A stretch of 5,010 nt of DNA from an uncultured Collinsella sp. (GCA_900555745.1 USMH01000094.1:1-5010); one strand, 5' to 3'; shown: positions 1 through 5,010, numbered from the stretch's first letter. Notes: a model not told the origin generated them from the letters alone. A program made the numbers and translations.

Positions 1-27
1 GGCGCATTGGCGCCTCCCTGTGACTCG

Positions 28-58
28 GTGGTCAAAAAATGCCAAATATGAGTACTGT
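28..58 (+). repeat. Left terminal inverted repeat
   Basis: This 31-bp arm begins GTGGTCAAAAAATG and ends GAGTACTGT. Its reverse complement recurs at 227-257 with a single mismatch. Similarity continues weakly inward: two of the next three bases agree. It does not extend convincingly outward, which places the element boundary near position 28. Confidence 0.85.
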
Positions 59-75
59 GACTAATTTAGTCGCAG
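55..75. repeat. Short perfect hairpin inside the element
   Basis: CTGTGACTAA and TTAGTCGCAG flank a single T. They form ten pairs, one of them a G-T wobble (58 with 72). It overlaps the inner end of the left terminal repeat. The loop is too small for a real RNA hairpin without opening the top pairs, so a protein-binding dyad is equally possible. Confidence 0.5.
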
Positions 76-82
76 CATAATT

Positions 83-119
83 GACCCCTTCAGACGTGAT
101 TTAAGCGTTTGGAGGGGTT
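83..119. repeat. ACCCCT/AGGGGT stem inside the element
   Basis: The stretch ACCCCTTC at 84-91 can pair with GGAGGGGT at 111-118, with one wobble, leaving a 19-nt loop. No T-run follows on either strand, so it does not look like a rho-independent terminator. It is one of several foldback units inside the repeat element. Confidence 0.4.
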
Positions 120-226
120 TAAACTTGCGAAAATGTAGGAGGAATGACTGTAAAAGTGTTAGTTAATGGACAATCGTAGATCATTCTGGTGATCGGAAAG
201 CTCAAAGTAATGTATCCGTTTCGGTA

Positions 227-257
227 ACAGTACTCATATTTGACATTTTTTGACCAC
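227..257 (-). repeat. Right terminal inverted repeat
   Basis: This is the inverted partner of 28-58, running ACAGTACTCATATT and ending TTTTTTGACCAC on the plus strand. Its outer end is 5 bp from the tatD stop codon (TAA on the minus strand, 263-265). The element therefore touches the end of that gene without disrupting its reading frame. Confidence 0.85.
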
Positions 258-262
258 AGGGG

Positions 263-1045
263 TTAGCGAAGGCTAAAAACAGAGCGCGCATTTGCTAAAA
301 CTGCCGACTCGATGTGCTTTGCGTCACAGTTTTTGAGTGAGGCGATGCGTTTTGAGGTCCTTGCGAGCGATCTGATGAGCGACTGCGCGCTTGTTTCTGT
401 GTTTGGTTCGGCCGGTGTATCGGTCTCGAGCAGTAAACGGTCGAGTGGAATCTGTCGTACGTATTCGCGTCCACGTTTAGACGCGAGCATGCGTTCGTTG
501 ACGGAAAAATAACAGCCCGCATTACGCGCGCGGACGAGTTCGTCCGAAGTACCGCTAAACCAGTGGAAGATGATAACGGGGGAGTCGGGGTTTGGGATGA
601 GTAGTCCATTCGATTCGAGGACGTCCAGTACGGCTCCTGCCGAACGAACGGCGTGAATTGATATCACACGCCCGACAAGAGGATACTGCACGAGCGCATC
701 GCAGAGCCGGTCAAGTGCCTGTATTTGTAGCGGCTCGCTTCCTGCAAAGCGCGCGGAAAAGTCGAGTCCGATTTCGCCGATGTGGCGCTCTTGGGCAGCA
801 ACTTCGCAAAGTAGATCGACTTCGGTAGGACCACAGCGGCCGTCGGCGAGCCACCAGGGGTGAAGCCCAATGCCGGCGATGATGCCTGGTTGGCGACGGG
901 CGCGCTCGTTTGCGACCGAAAAGTCGCGTGGATCGACGCCGCAATCAAATAGACCCAAGCCCAGCGCCGTCGCCTCATCGGCAACGGCGTCCGGGTGAGC
1001 CATTAAATCAAGATGGCAGTGTGCATCAAATAACCGGGGCTCCAT
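263..1045 (-). CDS. TatD-family metal-dependent hydrolase
   Basis: This encodes a 260-residue protein, a normal length for the TatD family of the amidohydrolase (TIM-barrel) superfamily. The metal-site residues expected for the family are visible in order: HxH at H9/H11, GLHPW around H62, GEIGLD with E91, H131 in the ISIHAVR strand, H161 in FHWFSG, and D209 in LLLETDTP. TatD relatives are cytosolic divalent-metal phosphoesterases; several act as 3'-5' DNases or in nucleic-acid repair. The substrate here cannot be read from sequence, so no symbol is given. The ATG at 1043-1045 is preceded by a modest GGAG nine bases upstream. The gene lies 14 bp downstream of tcdA on the same strand, so it is probably its operon partner. 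The protein is full length, and the inverted-repeat element starts 5 bp after its stop codon. It is somewhat divergent from classical TatD (HWFSG in place of the common HCFSG). Confidence 0.9.
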   Translation of the reverse strand: MEPRLFDAHCHLDLMAHPDAVADEATALGLGLFDCGVDPRDFSVANERARRQPGIIAGIGLHPWWLADGRCGPTEVDLLCEVAAQERHIGEIGLDFSARFAGSEPLQIQALDRLCDALVQYPLVGRVISIHAVRSAGAVLDVLESNGLLIPNPDSPVIIFHWFSGTSDELVRARNAGCYFSVNERMLASKRGREYVRQIPLDRLLLETDTPAEPNTETSAQSLIRSLARTSKRIASLKNCDAKHIESAVLANARSVFSLR

Positions 1046-1059
1046 CGCGGCGTACTCCG

Positions 1060-1857
1060 CTAGTCCAGGCGCTGGCCATCGGCGCGCACGCGCTCGGTGC
1101 CGCGCCCACTGATCTGGCGGATAACCTCGCCGGCAATCATCTGACCCATGATGGGCGGCATAAAGCTGGCGGTTCCCAGCTCGGTGCGCTCGTGGATGTT
1201 GGAAGGGTCGCGGGGCTGGGTTTTAACCGATTCCTCGCAGCTAAACAGTACGTGCAGGCTCTTGATGCCGCGCTTTTTGCACTCTTTGCGCATGATGCGG
1301 CTCATAGGGTCGCGCACGGTTTCAAAGATGTCGGCAAAACGCAGGCACTCGGGATGGAGCTTGTTTGCCCCGCCCATGGAGCTAACCAAACGAATATCGT
1401 GGTCCTGAGCATATTTGGCAATGGTGAGCTTGGCTGAGATGGTGTCGATGGCGTCGACGACGTAGTCGATCTTGCCTTCCGTCTGCTCCAAAACGCTCGC
1501 GAAGAAATCATCGATGTTGTCGCTCAGCAGGTATTCGGTGCGTTTGATGACGGTAGCGGCAGGGTTGATGTCGTGAATCATGGCCTCCATGACGTCGACT
1601 TTGCGCTTTCCGATGGTGCTGTGAAAGGCGATGGCCTGACGGTTGATATTGCTGGGCGCGATGATGTCCTTATCCAGAATGACGAAATGACCGATGCCGC
1701 CGCGGGCGAGTGCCTCGCAGCAGTTGGAGCCCACGCCTCCGCAGCCGAGCACTAGCACCGTAGCATCGGCGAGCTTATCGAGTGCCTCGCGGCCCATGAT
1801 AATCTCGAGCTTGGTGTCGCGTGTCTCGATGGCGGCTGCGGCAGCGGTTTCGGTCAT
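1060..1857 (-). CDS. tcdA: tRNA threonylcarbamoyladenosine dehydratase (TcdA/CsdL/YgdL)
   Basis: This encodes 265 residues, close to the E. coli TcdA length of 268. It belongs to the ThiF/MoeB/E1-like fold. The nucleotide-binding motif GCGGVGS lies at 38-44, followed by LDKDIIAPSNINRQ at 61-74 (the acidic residue plus the NxNRQ ATP site), DAID at 135-138, SMGGANKLHP at 160-169 and ELGTASFMPP at 226-235. The IMRKECKKRGIK segment (188-199) is typical of Gram-positive members. The family uses ATP to cyclise t6A at tRNA position 37 into ct6A, next to the anticodon of ANN-decoding tRNAs. An Ala-rich N-terminal tail (about 5-9) precedes the conserved core. The start at 1857 is backed by GGAGGA six bases upstream. 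It is the first gene of a likely two-gene operon with the TatD-like hydrolase. A close E1-like paralogue is possible but less likely. Confidence 0.93.
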   Translation of the reverse strand: MTETAAAAAIETRDTKLEIIMGREALDKLADATVLVLGCGGVGSNCCEALARGGIGHFVILDKDIIAPSNINRQAIAFHSTIGKRKVDVMEAMIHDINPAATVIKRTEYLLSDNIDDFFASVLEQTEGKIDYVVDAIDTISAKLTIAKYAQDHDIRLVSSMGGANKLHPECLRFADIFETVRDPMSRIMRKECKKRGIKSLHVLFSCEESVKTQPRDPSNIHERTELGTASFMPPIMGQMIAGEVIRQISGRGTERVRADGQRLD

Positions 1858-1862
1858 AAATA

Positions 1863-1868
1863 TCCTCC
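1863..1868 (-). promoter_or_regulatory. Ribosome binding site of tcdA
   Basis: On the minus strand this reads GGAGGA, 5-6 bases before the ATG at 1855-1857. It fixes the start at the Ala-rich N-terminus and argues against the internal Met at residue 21. Confidence 0.8.
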
Positions 1869-1901
1869 GATGGGGAAGCAGGTCGTGTTTTAGCTATCGC
1901 C

Positions 1902-1930
1902 ATTATAGGTAATCGCCCATAGGTTGCGAT
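1902..1930 (-). promoter_or_regulatory. Probable promoter of the tcdA-tatD operon
   Basis: On the minus strand there is a perfect TATAAT -10 box (1902-1907). Seventeen bases upstream is a poor -35 match, ATCGCA (1925-1930). This predicts a start near 1895 and a leader of roughly 38 nt ending in the strong GGAGGA site. The -10 is convincing and the -35 is weak. Confidence 0.5.
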
Positions 1931-1964
1931 GGCGTTTGCTTTGATGGGGTTTGAAGCATTGCGA

Positions 1965-1988
1965 TTAGATAGTTAGACAAACATCTAA
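1965..1988. promoter_or_regulatory. Probable SdpR operator over the -35 box
   Basis: A perfect dyad TTAGA-N6-TCTAA spans 1973-1988. A further TTAGAT at 1965-1970 is a direct repeat of the left half and can also pair with ATCTAA at 1983-1988. The dyad covers the -35 hexamer and the upstream part of the spacer of the sdpR promoter. An AT-rich dyad of this kind in front of an ArsR-family gene is the usual place for autorepressor binding. Assignment to this particular regulator is inferred from position. Confidence 0.6.
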
Positions 1989-2002
1989 ATATTGAGTATA
2001 GT
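1974..2002 (+). promoter_or_regulatory. Promoter of the sdpR-sdpI operon
   Basis: TAGACA at 1974-1979 (5 of 6 to TTGACA) and TATAGT at 1997-2002 (5 of 6 to TATAAT) are separated by exactly 17 bases. The predicted start is near 2009, giving a leader of about 28 nt before the sdpR ATG. It is a good sigma-70/SigA-type promoter and points away from the tcdA promoter. Confidence 0.75.
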
Positions 2003-2026
2003 GTGCACGTCATGAGAGATGATGAG

Positions 2027-2032
2027 AGGAGG
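2027..2032 (+). promoter_or_regulatory. Ribosome binding site deciding the sdpR start
   Basis: AGGAGG lies four bases before the ATG at 2037. In-frame ATGs at 2019 and 2022 lie upstream of this site and have no ribosome binding site of their own. The 2037 start is therefore chosen over the longer reading. Confidence 0.75.
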
Positions 2033-2036
2033 TCTT

Positions 2037-2315
2037 ATGCCGGGAGAGGGTTTTAAGGCGCTTGCCGATCCAACGCGACGGCGCATTTTGGAGTTGCTGC
2101 GCGAGGGCAATTGCACGGCGGGGGAGCTTGCCGAGCATTTCGATATCAGTAAGCCGTCGCTGAGCCATCACTTGGCGATGCTCAAAAACGCCGGGTTGGT
2201 GACCGACGAGCGCCATGGCCAAAACATCGTATACAGCTTAAACACCACCGTCATGCAGGATTTAATTGGCTGGTTTATGGGCTTTACAAACACTGAAGGT
2301 GATAAGGATGAATAA
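2037..2315 (+). CDS. sdpR: SdpR-family ArsR-type autorepressor
   Basis: This encodes a 92-residue winged-helix protein, about the length of B. subtilis SdpR (90). It opens with FKALADPTRRRILELL (6-21), the classic ArsR helix entry. The helix-turn-helix follows (about 28-51, with recognition helix SKPSLSHHLAMLKNAG at 38-53), then the wing DERHGQNIVYSL (57-68) and a C-terminal dimer helix. The ELCVCD-type metal-binding cysteines are absent (only C26 is present), so it is unlikely to be a metal sensor. Its partner is the SdpI-like gene directly downstream, overlapping by 8 bp. In B. subtilis SdpR represses its own operon until toxin-bound SdpI holds it at the membrane; a similar circuit is inferred here. 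The dyad over the -35 box fits autorepression. The start is set by AGGAGG at 2027-2032. Six extra N-terminal residues are possible if an upstream ATG is used. Confidence 0.88.
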   Translation: MPGEGFKALADPTRRRILELLREGNCTAGELAEHFDISKPSLSHHLAMLKNAGLVTDERHGQNIVYSLNTTVMQDLIGWFMGFTNTEGDKDE

Positions 2316-3012
2316 CGAAAACAAGGGCATTCACCCCACGGGGGTATCGTCGCGCGTGTGGATTGCGCTGGTCGCTCTGTGCGTCGCCAATGTCGTAGCG
2401 CACCTCATGGTGATGCCGAGCTTGCCTACGCAGATTCCCACGCACTGGGGCGCGAACGGCGCCGTCGACGGTTGGGGTCCTAGCTGGATGGCCTCCGCGC
2501 TCGGCGTGCTGCCTCTGGCGCTTCTCGCAATGTTCCGCATGGTGCCGCGCATCGACCCCAAAGGTGAGGCATATCGAACCTCGGGCAAGTTCTACCAGGG
2601 CTTCGTAATCGCCTTCACCTTGTTCATGTGCGCCATAAGCTGGCTGGGAGAGCTTACGGTCTGGGGCGTGGTGCCGGCGGTCGGTTCGGTTAACGTGCTG
2701 ATTTCCGGTGTTGTCGGTTTGCTGTTCATCGGCGTAGGCAACTACTTGCCGCGTGTGAAGCAGAACTATACGCTCGGTATCAAGACACCCTGGGCGCTTG
2801 CCGATCCCGAGAACTGGCGCCGTACTCAGCGTTTTGGCGGCGCCTGCTTTATGGTGCTGGGTATTGGCCTGATTGTGATGGGCGTGGCAGGCAGCGTGCT
2901 TTCGAGTGAAGTCGTCGCCGCGGTGATTGCGGTTCTGGCGTTTGGTTCGGTTGGAGCCGTCTACGTCTACTCGTATCTGTTGTGGCGCAAATCGCAGCGA
3001 GCCGCTCGTTAA
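2308..3012 (+). CDS. sdpI: SdpI-family integral membrane protein (immunity/signalling)
   Basis: This encodes 234 residues with six likely membrane helices, at about 17-36, 61-79, 98-115, 127-147, 178-197 and 201-225. The N-terminal half has the DUF1648-type loop PTHWGANGAVDGWG (44-57). The C-terminal half carries the SdpI-domain signature GNYLPRVKQNYTLGIKTPWAL (144-164) and ADPENWRRTQRFGG (165-178). SdpI of B. subtilis (207 residues) protects cells from the SdpC killing peptide and sequesters SdpR; the ligand here is unknown. The ATG at 2308 lies inside the last codons of sdpR, with GAAGGTG at 2295-2301 as ribosome binding site. The 8-bp overlap suggests translational coupling. A longer in-frame reading from 2266 would add 14 residues and lie deep inside sdpR, with no better ribosome binding site, so it is rejected. 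No sdpABC toxin genes are visible in the window. Confidence 0.88.
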   Translation: MNNENKGIHPTGVSSRVWIALVALCVANVVAHLMVMPSLPTQIPTHWGANGAVDGWGPSWMASALGVLPLALLAMFRMVPRIDPKGEAYRTSGKFYQGFVIAFTLFMCAISWLGELTVWGVVPAVGSVNVLISGVVGLLFIGVGNYLPRVKQNYTLGIKTPWALADPENWRRTQRFGGACFMVLGIGLIVMGVAGSVLSSEVVAAVIAVLAFGSVGAVYVYSYLLWRKSQRAAR

Positions 3013-3076
3013 GGTTGCGGAAAACTAGCGTACGCAGTTCATAGTATGTTCCGGGGGACTTTTCCCAGGTAGTATT

Positions 3077-3105
3077 AGGGGGTGTGGGCAACCATGCCCC
3101 TTTTT
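3077..3105 (+). terminator. Rho-independent terminator of sdpR-sdpI
   Basis: GGGGTGTGG (3079-3087) pairs with CCATGCCCC (3092-3100) through nine pairs, two of them wobbles. The loop is GCAA, a stable GNRA-type tetraloop, and TTTTT follows at 3101-3105. It starts 64 bp after the sdpI stop codon. Because it also lies upstream of ettA, a role as a leader attenuator cannot be excluded if transcription of ettA begins before it. Confidence 0.8.
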
Positions 3106-3119
3106 CGTTACGTTTCAGA

Positions 3120-3172
3120 GCTGGTTCCCTCATTTCGTTTCCACTAAAGCGAATCAAGAATAGGGAAACAGC
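3120..3172 (+). promoter_or_regulatory. Long imperfect stem-loop in the ettA leader
   Basis: GCTGGTTCCCT (3120-3130) and AGGGAAACAGC (3162-3172) can form an 11-position stem with a single G-A mismatch. Inside it TTCGTTT (3134-3140) can pair with AAAGCGAA (3146-3153) if one G is bulged. The structure ends 24 bases before the ettA ATG, just upstream of the AAAGGA ribosome binding site (3179-3184). No T-run follows, so it is not a terminator. I could not find a convincing promoter in 3106-3180. A regulatory role is inferred only. Confidence 0.4.
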
Positions 3173-3196
3173 AGGTAGAAAGGATAGAACAGGCAA

Positions 3197-4876
3197 ATGG
3201 CAGAGTTTATCTACCAGATGTATCAGGCTCGCAAGGCCCATGGCGACAAGGTGATCCTTGACGACGTGACCCTGAGCTTCTACCCCGGTGCCAAGATCGG
3301 CGTCGTGGGCCCCAACGGTATGGGCAAGTCGACCCTGCTCAAGATTATGGCCGGCATCGAGGAGGTCTCCAACGGCGATGCCAGGCTCACTCCCGGCTAC
3401 ACCGTGGGCATCCTGCAGCAGGAGCCGCCGCTCGACGATGACAAGACCGTCATCGAGAACGTGCGCATGGCATTTGGCGACATGATTGCCAAGGTCGATC
3501 GCTTCAACAAGATCGGCGAGGAGATGTGCGACCCGGATTGCGACATGGACGCCCTCATGGCCGAGATGGGCAAGCTCCAGGACGAGATCGACGCCGCCGA
3601 CGGCTGGGATATCGATTCCAAGCTCGGCCAGGCCATGGACGCCCTGCAGCTGCCCGATTCCGACATGCCGGTCAACGTGCTTTCCGGCGGCGAGCGCCGT
3701 CGCGTGGCCCTGTGCAAGCTGCTGCTCGAGGCTCCCGACCTGCTGCTGCTCGACGAGCCCACGAACCACCTGGACGCCGAATCGATCCTGTGGCTCGAGC
3801 ACTTCCTGCACAACTACCAGGGCGCGGTGCTTGCCGTCACGCACGATCGCTACTTCCTGGATAACGTTGCCGAGTGGATCTGCGAGGTAGACCGCGGTCA
3901 CCTTTATCCCTACAAGGGCAACTACTCCACGTATCTGGAGACCAAGGCCGCCCGTATCGAGGCGCAGGGCAACCGCGACGCCAAGCTCGCCAAGCGCATG
4001 GAGGCCGAGCTCGAGTGGGTACGCAGCTCGCCCAAGGCTCGCCAGGCCAAGAACAAGGCCCGTCTGGCTCGTTACGAGGAGATGGAGGCCGAGGCCCGCG
4101 CAAGCCAGAAGCTCGACTGGACCGACATCCGCATCCCCGTGGGCCCGCGTCTGGGCAACAAGGTGCTCGAGGCTCATCACCTGCACAAGGAGTTCGATGG
4201 CCGTGTGCTCATCGACGACCTATCGTTCACCCTGCCGCGCAACGGTATCGTGGGTGTCATCGGCCCCAACGGTGTGGGCAAGACCACGCTGTTCAAGACC
4301 ATCGTGGGCCTGGAGCCGCTGACTTCGGGCGAGCTCGAGGTGGGCGAGACCGTCAAGATCTCCTGTGTCGATCAGAACCGTTCCGGCATCGACCCCGATA
4401 AGAACCTGTGGGAGGTCGTCTCGGATGGCCTGGACCACATGATGGTCGGTGAGACCGAGGTCCCCAGCCGCGCGTACGTGGCGAGCTTTGGCTTTAAGGG
4501 CCAGGACCAGCAGAAGCGCGCCGGCGTACTCTCCGGTGGCGAGCGCAACCGTCTGAACTTGGCGCTTACGCTCAAGCAGGGCGGCAACCTGCTGCTCCTC
4601 GACGAGCCCACGAACGACCTCGACGTCGAGACGCTGTCCTCGCTCGAAGCGGCGCTGCTCGAGTTCCCGGGCTGCTCGGTGGTCATTAGCCACGACCGTA
4701 TGTTCCTGGACCGCGTCGCCACGCACATTCTGGCGTGGGAGGGCACCGACGAGAATCCGGGCAACTGGTATTGGTTTGAGGGCAACTTCGAGGCCTATCA
4801 GGCCAACCGCATCGAGCGCCTTGGCGAGGACGCAGCCCAGCCGCATCGTATTCACCGCAAGCTGACGCGCGATTAG
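3197..4876 (+). CDS. ettA: Energy-dependent translational throttle protein EttA (ABC-F ATPase)
   Basis: This encodes 559 residues, against 555 in E. coli EttA. It is a soluble tandem ABC protein of the ABC-F class without membrane segments. First cassette: Walker A GPNGMGKST (38-46), signature LSGGE (162-166), Walker B LLLLDEP with catalytic E187, and H-loop H216. The arm insertion lies at about 95-135. The P-site tRNA interaction linker runs from about 243 to 320 and contains SSPKARQAKNKARLARYEE. Second cassette: Walker A GPNGVGKTT (356-364), signature LSGGE (445-449), Walker B with E470, and H-loop H499. The C-terminus RIHRKLTRD matches the family ending. EttA binds the ribosomal E site and couples the ATP/ADP ratio to formation of the first peptide bonds. 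The start follows AAAGGA (3179-3184), 12 bases upstream, a rather long spacing. Strong use of C- and G-ending codons suggests high expression. It is a single-gene unit between two terminators. Confidence 0.96.
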   Translation: MAEFIYQMYQARKAHGDKVILDDVTLSFYPGAKIGVVGPNGMGKSTLLKIMAGIEEVSNGDARLTPGYTVGILQQEPPLDDDKTVIENVRMAFGDMIAKVDRFNKIGEEMCDPDCDMDALMAEMGKLQDEIDAADGWDIDSKLGQAMDALQLPDSDMPVNVLSGGERRRVALCKLLLEAPDLLLLDEPTNHLDAESILWLEHFLHNYQGAVLAVTHDRYFLDNVAEWICEVDRGHLYPYKGNYSTYLETKAARIEAQGNRDAKLAKRMEAELEWVRSSPKARQAKNKARLARYEEMEAEARASQKLDWTDIRIPVGPRLGNKVLEAHHLHKEFDGRVLIDDLSFTLPRNGIVGVIGPNGVGKTTLFKTIVGLEPLTSGELEVGETVKISCVDQNRSGIDPDKNLWEVVSDGLDHMMVGETEVPSRAYVASFGFKGQDQQKRAGVLSGGERNRLNLALTLKQGGNLLLLDEPTNDLDVETLSSLEAALLEFPGCSVVISHDRMFLDRVATHILAWEGTDENPGNWYWFEGNFEAYQANRIERLGEDAAQPHRIHRKLTRD

Positions 4877-4899
4877 TCGAGTTCAGGTGACCTAACGAG

Positions 4900-4935
4900 A
4901 AAGGGACGATAACCTTGGGGTTATCGTCCCTTTTT
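4900..4935 (+). terminator. Strong rho-independent terminator after ettA
   Basis: AAGGGACGATAACC (4901-4914) and GGTTATCGTCCCTT (4919-4932) form a perfect 14-bp stem with loop TTGG, followed by a T-run ending at 4935. It begins 23 bp after the ettA stop codon. On the minus strand the same stem begins a few bases beyond the stop codon of the convergent gene, but its tail is only TTTC. It may therefore terminate both genes, better in the ettA direction. Confidence 0.93.
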
Positions 4936-4936
4936 G

Positions 4937-5010
4937 TTACTTGGTAGAAGGCTCGACTTTATCGATGGTCCAGGCGGCTCCGAGACCGCCGGTGGTGTTG
5001 CGGCGAATGC
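4937..5010 (-). CDS. 3' end of an unidentified convergent gene
   Basis: The minus-strand frame ending in TAA at 4937-4939 is open to the window edge. It gives 23 C-terminal residues, ending GLGAAWTIDKVEPSTK. Codons mostly end in C or G, as in ettA. The stop sits immediately beside the bidirectional-looking terminator stem, which supports a real gene end. The fragment is too short to name a family; no function is proposed. Confidence 0.6.
   Translation of the reverse strand, partial: IRRNTTGGLGAAWTIDKVEPSTK

Larger units (their letters stand above)
28..257. mobile_element. Candidate MITE-like inverted-repeat element, non-coding
   Basis: The block has near-perfect terminal inverted repeats: 28-58 matches the reverse complement of 227-257 at 30 of 31 positions, the difference being C at 42 against T on the opposite strand. 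The 168-bp interior is AT-rich compared with the rest of the window and holds no ORF longer than about 14 codons. It contains small inverted repeats at 55-75, 83-119 and 179-194, and an 8-bp palindrome at 117-124. It lies 5 bp past the tatD stop codon. The size and architecture fit a miniature inverted-repeat transposable element or another dispersed intergenic repeat. I see no clear target-site duplication in the flanks and no transposase gene, so mobility is inferred. It could instead be a large foldback RNA element or an invertible segment. Confidence 0.6.

Noticed and set aside
2..64. Plus-strand frame open from the left edge, ending in SKNAKYEYCD inside the left repeat arm
   Set aside because: It could be the C-terminus of a gene entering from the left, but two other readings of the same bases compete (a stop at 21-23, or a minus-strand start at 7). 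Support is not sufficient to list it as a gene.
125..166. TTG-initiated 13-codon ORF after GGAGGGG inside the element
   Set aside because: The ribosome-site-like spacing is acceptable, but the product is tiny, Cys/Arg-rich and unlike any known peptide. The GGAGGGG is part of the internal inverted repeat.
144..179. ATG ORF (MTVKVLVNGQS) directly after AGGAGG
   Set aside because: Only one base separates AGGAGG from the ATG, too close for initiation, and the peptide is only 11 residues.
28..257. CRISPR array, tRNA or riboswitch in the gene-free left end
   Set aside because: There are only two inverted, not direct, repeats with no regular spacers, no cloverleaf or CCA end, and no recognisable riboswitch core.
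910..1437. 175-residue plus-strand open frame across the tatD/tcdA junction
   Set aside because: It lies antisense to two genes with intact catalytic motifs, and its composition is that of a complementary frame.
3015..3047. Possible ettA promoter TTGCGG ... TAGTAT
   Set aside because: The spacing is 21 bases and both boxes are weak, so it was not listed as a promoter.
2849..4186. Long 445-residue open frame on the minus strand opposite ettA and the end of sdpI
   Set aside because: It overlaps two well-supported genes, lacks recognisable motifs, and runs opposite GC-biased codons that suppress stops on the complementary strand. It is a shadow frame.
4220..4855. 211-residue open frame on the minus strand opposite the second EttA cassette
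   Set aside because: It lies entirely inside ettA; it has the same shadow character, with no ribosome binding site or family motif.

Overview
The window reads as chromosome of a fairly GC-rich Gram-positive bacterium. The gene versions, the strong GGAGG-type ribosome binding sites and the C/G-ending codons of ettA suggest an actinobacterium of the class Coriobacteriia (Collinsella-like). That taxonomic call is inference; nothing in the window proves it.

Layout from left to right. Positions 28-257 are an AT-rich, gene-free 230-bp block. It is bounded by near-perfect 31-bp inverted repeats (30 of 31 positions agree) and carries further small hairpins inside. It looks like a non-autonomous mobile element or dispersed repeat, and it sits 5 bp beyond the stop codon of the neighbouring gene. 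Next come two minus-strand genes forming one operon, read from right to left: tcdA (ThiF/E1-like tRNA threonylcarbamoyladenosine dehydratase, 1060-1857) and a TatD-family metal-dependent hydrolase (263-1045), separated by 14 bp. An intergenic region at 1858-2036 holds divergent promoters. To its right, on the plus strand, lie an SdpR-type ArsR autorepressor (2037-2315) and an SdpI-type six-helix membrane protein (2308-3012). These overlap by 8 bp, and a probable operator lies over the promoter -35 box. A rho-independent terminator (3077-3105) closes that operon. A structured leader then precedes ettA (3197-4876), the ABC-F translational throttle. A strong terminator (4900-4935) follows. It lies between ettA and the 3' end of a convergent gene that runs off the right edge (4937-5010, minus strand).

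How the genes work together. tcdA and ettA both belong to translation (tRNA modification next to the anticodon, and control of the first elongation steps), but they are separate transcription units. The sdpR/sdpI pair is a self-contained regulator and membrane-partner module. In Bacillus subtilis SdpI gives immunity to the SdpC toxin and draws SdpR to the membrane; no toxin genes (sdpABC) are present here. Most of the window is ordinary housekeeping content. The part least explained by known genes is the inverted-repeat element at the left end.
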